Source: Legionellales bacterium UBA5158 (GTDB lineage: Bacteria > Pseudomonadota > Gammaproteobacteria > DSM-16500). Taken from it: a stretch of 7,070 nt of DNA. The stretch lies in the NCBI GenBank assembly GCA_002413665.1, contig DHXK01000125.1:13099-20168 (forward strand), in the 5' to 3' direction. Numbering within the stretch: the first letter of the stretch is position 1; every line of letters begins with the position of its first letter. Of the stretch, positions 5,521-7,070 are shown piece by piece. The notes beneath the pieces were generated by a model. It was not told the origin of the DNA, ran no database searches, and saw only the letters and a program-made list of their open reading frames with translations. The position numbers were made by a program, and so were the translations under genes.

Positions 5521-7070
5521 TTATTTTAATGCAGCCACCCTTGGGTGTATGTCTTCTTGTATAATGTCCTTCAATGCAGGGACTTTTCTTCGTAAATATT
5601 TTTGCAAATCAGCAGCAATTTTCCGACCTTCTTTATCACCCCAAAAATGATGTAATCGACTTTTATTAAAAAGACTATACGCTGTTTTCAAATCAGCTTC
5701 TGCATCAATAACATTATGATTTTCAGCAACTTCTTCATCTGATTCGCCGTCAGATGAAACATTTTCTTTTTCTTCCTGAAGCTGTGCTGAAGCGGGCATA
5801 AGTTGTTGGATATGCGCATATGAACTGGGAATAGCAAGCCCTCCAGGAACACTGATGCCCTCTATATTTGGGTTTACATCTGGAAGCTCTACTCTGTTTA
5901 TTTCACCTTCTGGATGCTGTCCTTCATCAAGCTCATTAATAAGCATGGGTTGTTGCGGTTCTAATTGATAGATATGAGATGTAATACAATTTATTTTTTC
6001 ATTATCACCTTGAAAAAGCACAAGCAAATCAGTGCGCTCTTCTGGCGATAATATTTTTAATTGTTGATGTAGTAAATGACGTTTGTCAGGATAAACAACG
6101 GCTGCATAAGCACGTAAAAAAGCTCGTAAATTATTCGGCATCTCTGCGTCTTGCTTTCCTATACAAGCAGCTCCTTGGGCAAGCAACAGTTTAACTAACA
6201 CATAATTATTTTCTTCTGCAGCTTCTAGAACAATTTCATAACTCGCATCGCCAAGACTCATAATATCAAAGTGTCCCAATAAAAATGGAACTACATCAGG
6301 ATTTTTTTCAACTGCATTAGAGAGCACTGAGCGTGTGACTTTCACCTTATGTTCTTGGATGAGACATTTCAAAAAATCTGTATTTGATAATACTTGATTT
6401 AACTGTATCTCTCCTAGGTTAAGTTCAGCAAATTTTGTGTGTTCTTTGCAATACTCTAACATTGAATTATTATTTTCTAACTTTAATACGGCAGAAATTA
6501 AATTCCATTGAATCGATATTTGATATTTTTCTATTAACCATTTCACTAAATTAAAATCTGGAAGTAGTGTAATTAAATCTTCACTGAAGAACTTAAATCC
6601 TTTGTCGTCTTTCGAAAAAGCGTCATAAATTTTTGCACCCAGTTCTTTATTATCTTTGTATATTTCCAGGAGATTCGACAAACCGTGTCTATACCTAGGT
6701 GAAATATACCCTCGAAATTTATCGGTGAGATAAGAAATAACTTCTAAATGTTTTCCTTTAATAGCTTCAGCTAACATGACTGTAACACTGTCTGGATCGA
6801 TACTATTAACATGCAGCTTTAAAAAGTATAGATTCCCACGCCGAGCAGCAATTCTTAAAGCCCAAAATGATTCTACATCAATTTTTGCGCCTTCTGCTAA
6901 TAACAGTTTTATACACTCTCGTCTTTTTTGTATGGCAGGATCATTACTGTTATCTTCTAAATCCACATATTGTACTGCAGAAGAAATTGCACAATTACTT
7001 TTGTAATAGTTCACATCCGATTTTTTCCGTTTAGAAAAAAATGGTGGATTCAGCAACCATCTCAAGGCAC
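5521..7070 (-). CDS. Ankyrin-repeat-like protein, 5' end missing; candidate effector
   Basis: The frame is open to the right edge (last whole codon GCC at 7068-7066), so the N-terminus is probably outside; the TTG at 7065 is unlikely to be the start. Residues are numbered from that TTG. Degenerate ankyrin-type helix pairs are visible at 52-86 (CIKLLLAEGAKID, then ALRIAARRGNLYFLKLHV), 96-115, 172-184 (NLVKWLIEKYQIS), 229-245 and 276-300 (IVLEAAEENNYVLVKLLLAQ, then GA). The canonical TPLH core is lost in most of them. Residues 301-430 are non-repetitive and include a helical LLHQQLKILSPEERTDLLVL and a Pro-rich linker. An acidic run follows (431-458, EEKENVSSDGESDEEVAE), then a basic helical tail (459-514, FNKSRLHHFWGDKEGRKI onward). 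No signal peptide or membrane segment is seen in the visible part. Ankyrin repeats bind proteins, and in Legionellales many such proteins are Dot/Icm effectors; secretion here is only inferred. It converges on glmS across a palindromic repeat. Confidence 0.75.
   Translation of the reverse strand, partial: ALRWLLNPPFFSKRKKSDVNYYKSNCAISSAVQYVDLEDNSNDPAIQKRRECIKLLLAEGAKIDVESFWALRIAARRGNLYFLKLHVNSIDPDSVTVMLAEAIKGKHLEVISYLTDKFRGYISPRYRHGLSNLLEIYKDNKELGAKIYDAFSKDDKGFKFFSEDLITLLPDFNLVKWLIEKYQISIQWNLISAVLKLENNNSMLEYCKEHTKFAELNLGEIQLNQVLSNTDFLKCLIQEHKVKVTRSVLSNAVEKNPDVVPFLLGHFDIMSLGDASYEIVLEAAEENNYVLVKLLLAQGAACIGKQDAEMPNNLRAFLRAYAAVVYPDKRHLLHQQLKILSPEERTDLLVLFQGDNEKINCITSHIYQLEPQQPMLINELDEGQHPEGEINRVELPDVNPNIEGISVPGGLAIPSSYAHIQQLMPASAQLQEEKENVSSDGESDEEVAENHNVIDAEADLKTAYSLFNKSRLHHFWGDKEGRKIAADLQKYLRRKVPALKDIIQEDIHPRVAALK

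Noticed and set aside
5396..5650. Plus-strand 84-codon open frame after glmS
   Set aside because: It consists of the palindromic repeat followed by the antisense of the ankyrin gene's 3' end.
6776..7006. Plus-strand 76-codon frame opposite the ankyrin gene
   Set aside because: It is antisense to ankyrin-like repeats and lacks a ribosome binding site.
1..7070. CRISPR array, tRNA or rRNA genes, phage or defence cassette
   Set aside because: No spaced direct repeats, tRNA-like cloverleaf, rRNA segment, integrase, transposase or recognisable defence gene was seen by eye.

Overview
The window looks like the chromosome of a low-GC gammaproteobacterium, most plausibly a host-associated member of the Legionellales (Legionella, Coxiella, Berkiella or Aquicella relatives). 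This is inferred from three things. GlmU (456 aa) and GlmS (610 aa) align almost without gaps to their enterobacterial counterparts. The DNA is AT-rich. An ankyrin-like protein and a small protein with a Cys-Cys-Cys/Phe patch, both types often seen among type IV-secreted effectors, lie beside housekeeping genes. No marker in the window fixes the genus.

Layout. (1) Positions 1-1085, plus strand: the 3' part of an HD-superfamily phosphohydrolase of the dGTPase-like YdhJ/YwfO type, cut by the left edge inside its HD motif. (2) Positions 1086-1992, plus strand: an accessory pocket with two short genes of unknown function. The first (1213-1428) has a leader able to fold over its Shine-Dalgarno sequence, and it appears to continue in the +1 frame to 1540. 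The second (1609-1992) encodes a 127-residue protein with an internal duplicated motif and a CCCFSFF patch followed by basic residues. (3) Positions 1993-2156: an intergenic stretch with a GC-rich hairpin and palindrome, then a perfect TATAAT box for the next operon. (4) Positions 2157-5361, plus strand: glmU and glmS, one base apart. (5) Positions 5362-5520: a convergent intergenic region with a small AT-only palindrome and a roughly 90-nt GC-rich palindromic repeat. (6) Positions 5521-7070, minus strand: a degenerate ankyrin-repeat protein running off the right edge.

How the genes work together. GlmS makes glucosamine-6-phosphate from fructose-6-phosphate and glutamine. After isomerisation by GlmM, which is not in this window, GlmU acetylates and uridylylates the product to UDP-GlcNAc for peptidoglycan and lipid A. 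The one-base gap leaves no room for a glmS ribozyme or a GlmZ-type control region between the two genes. The remaining genes show no functional link to this pathway.

I see no complete novel multi-gene system here. The observations most worth following up are the small Cys/Phe protein, the probable frameshifted small gene with its occluded leader, and the palindromic repeat between the converging genes.
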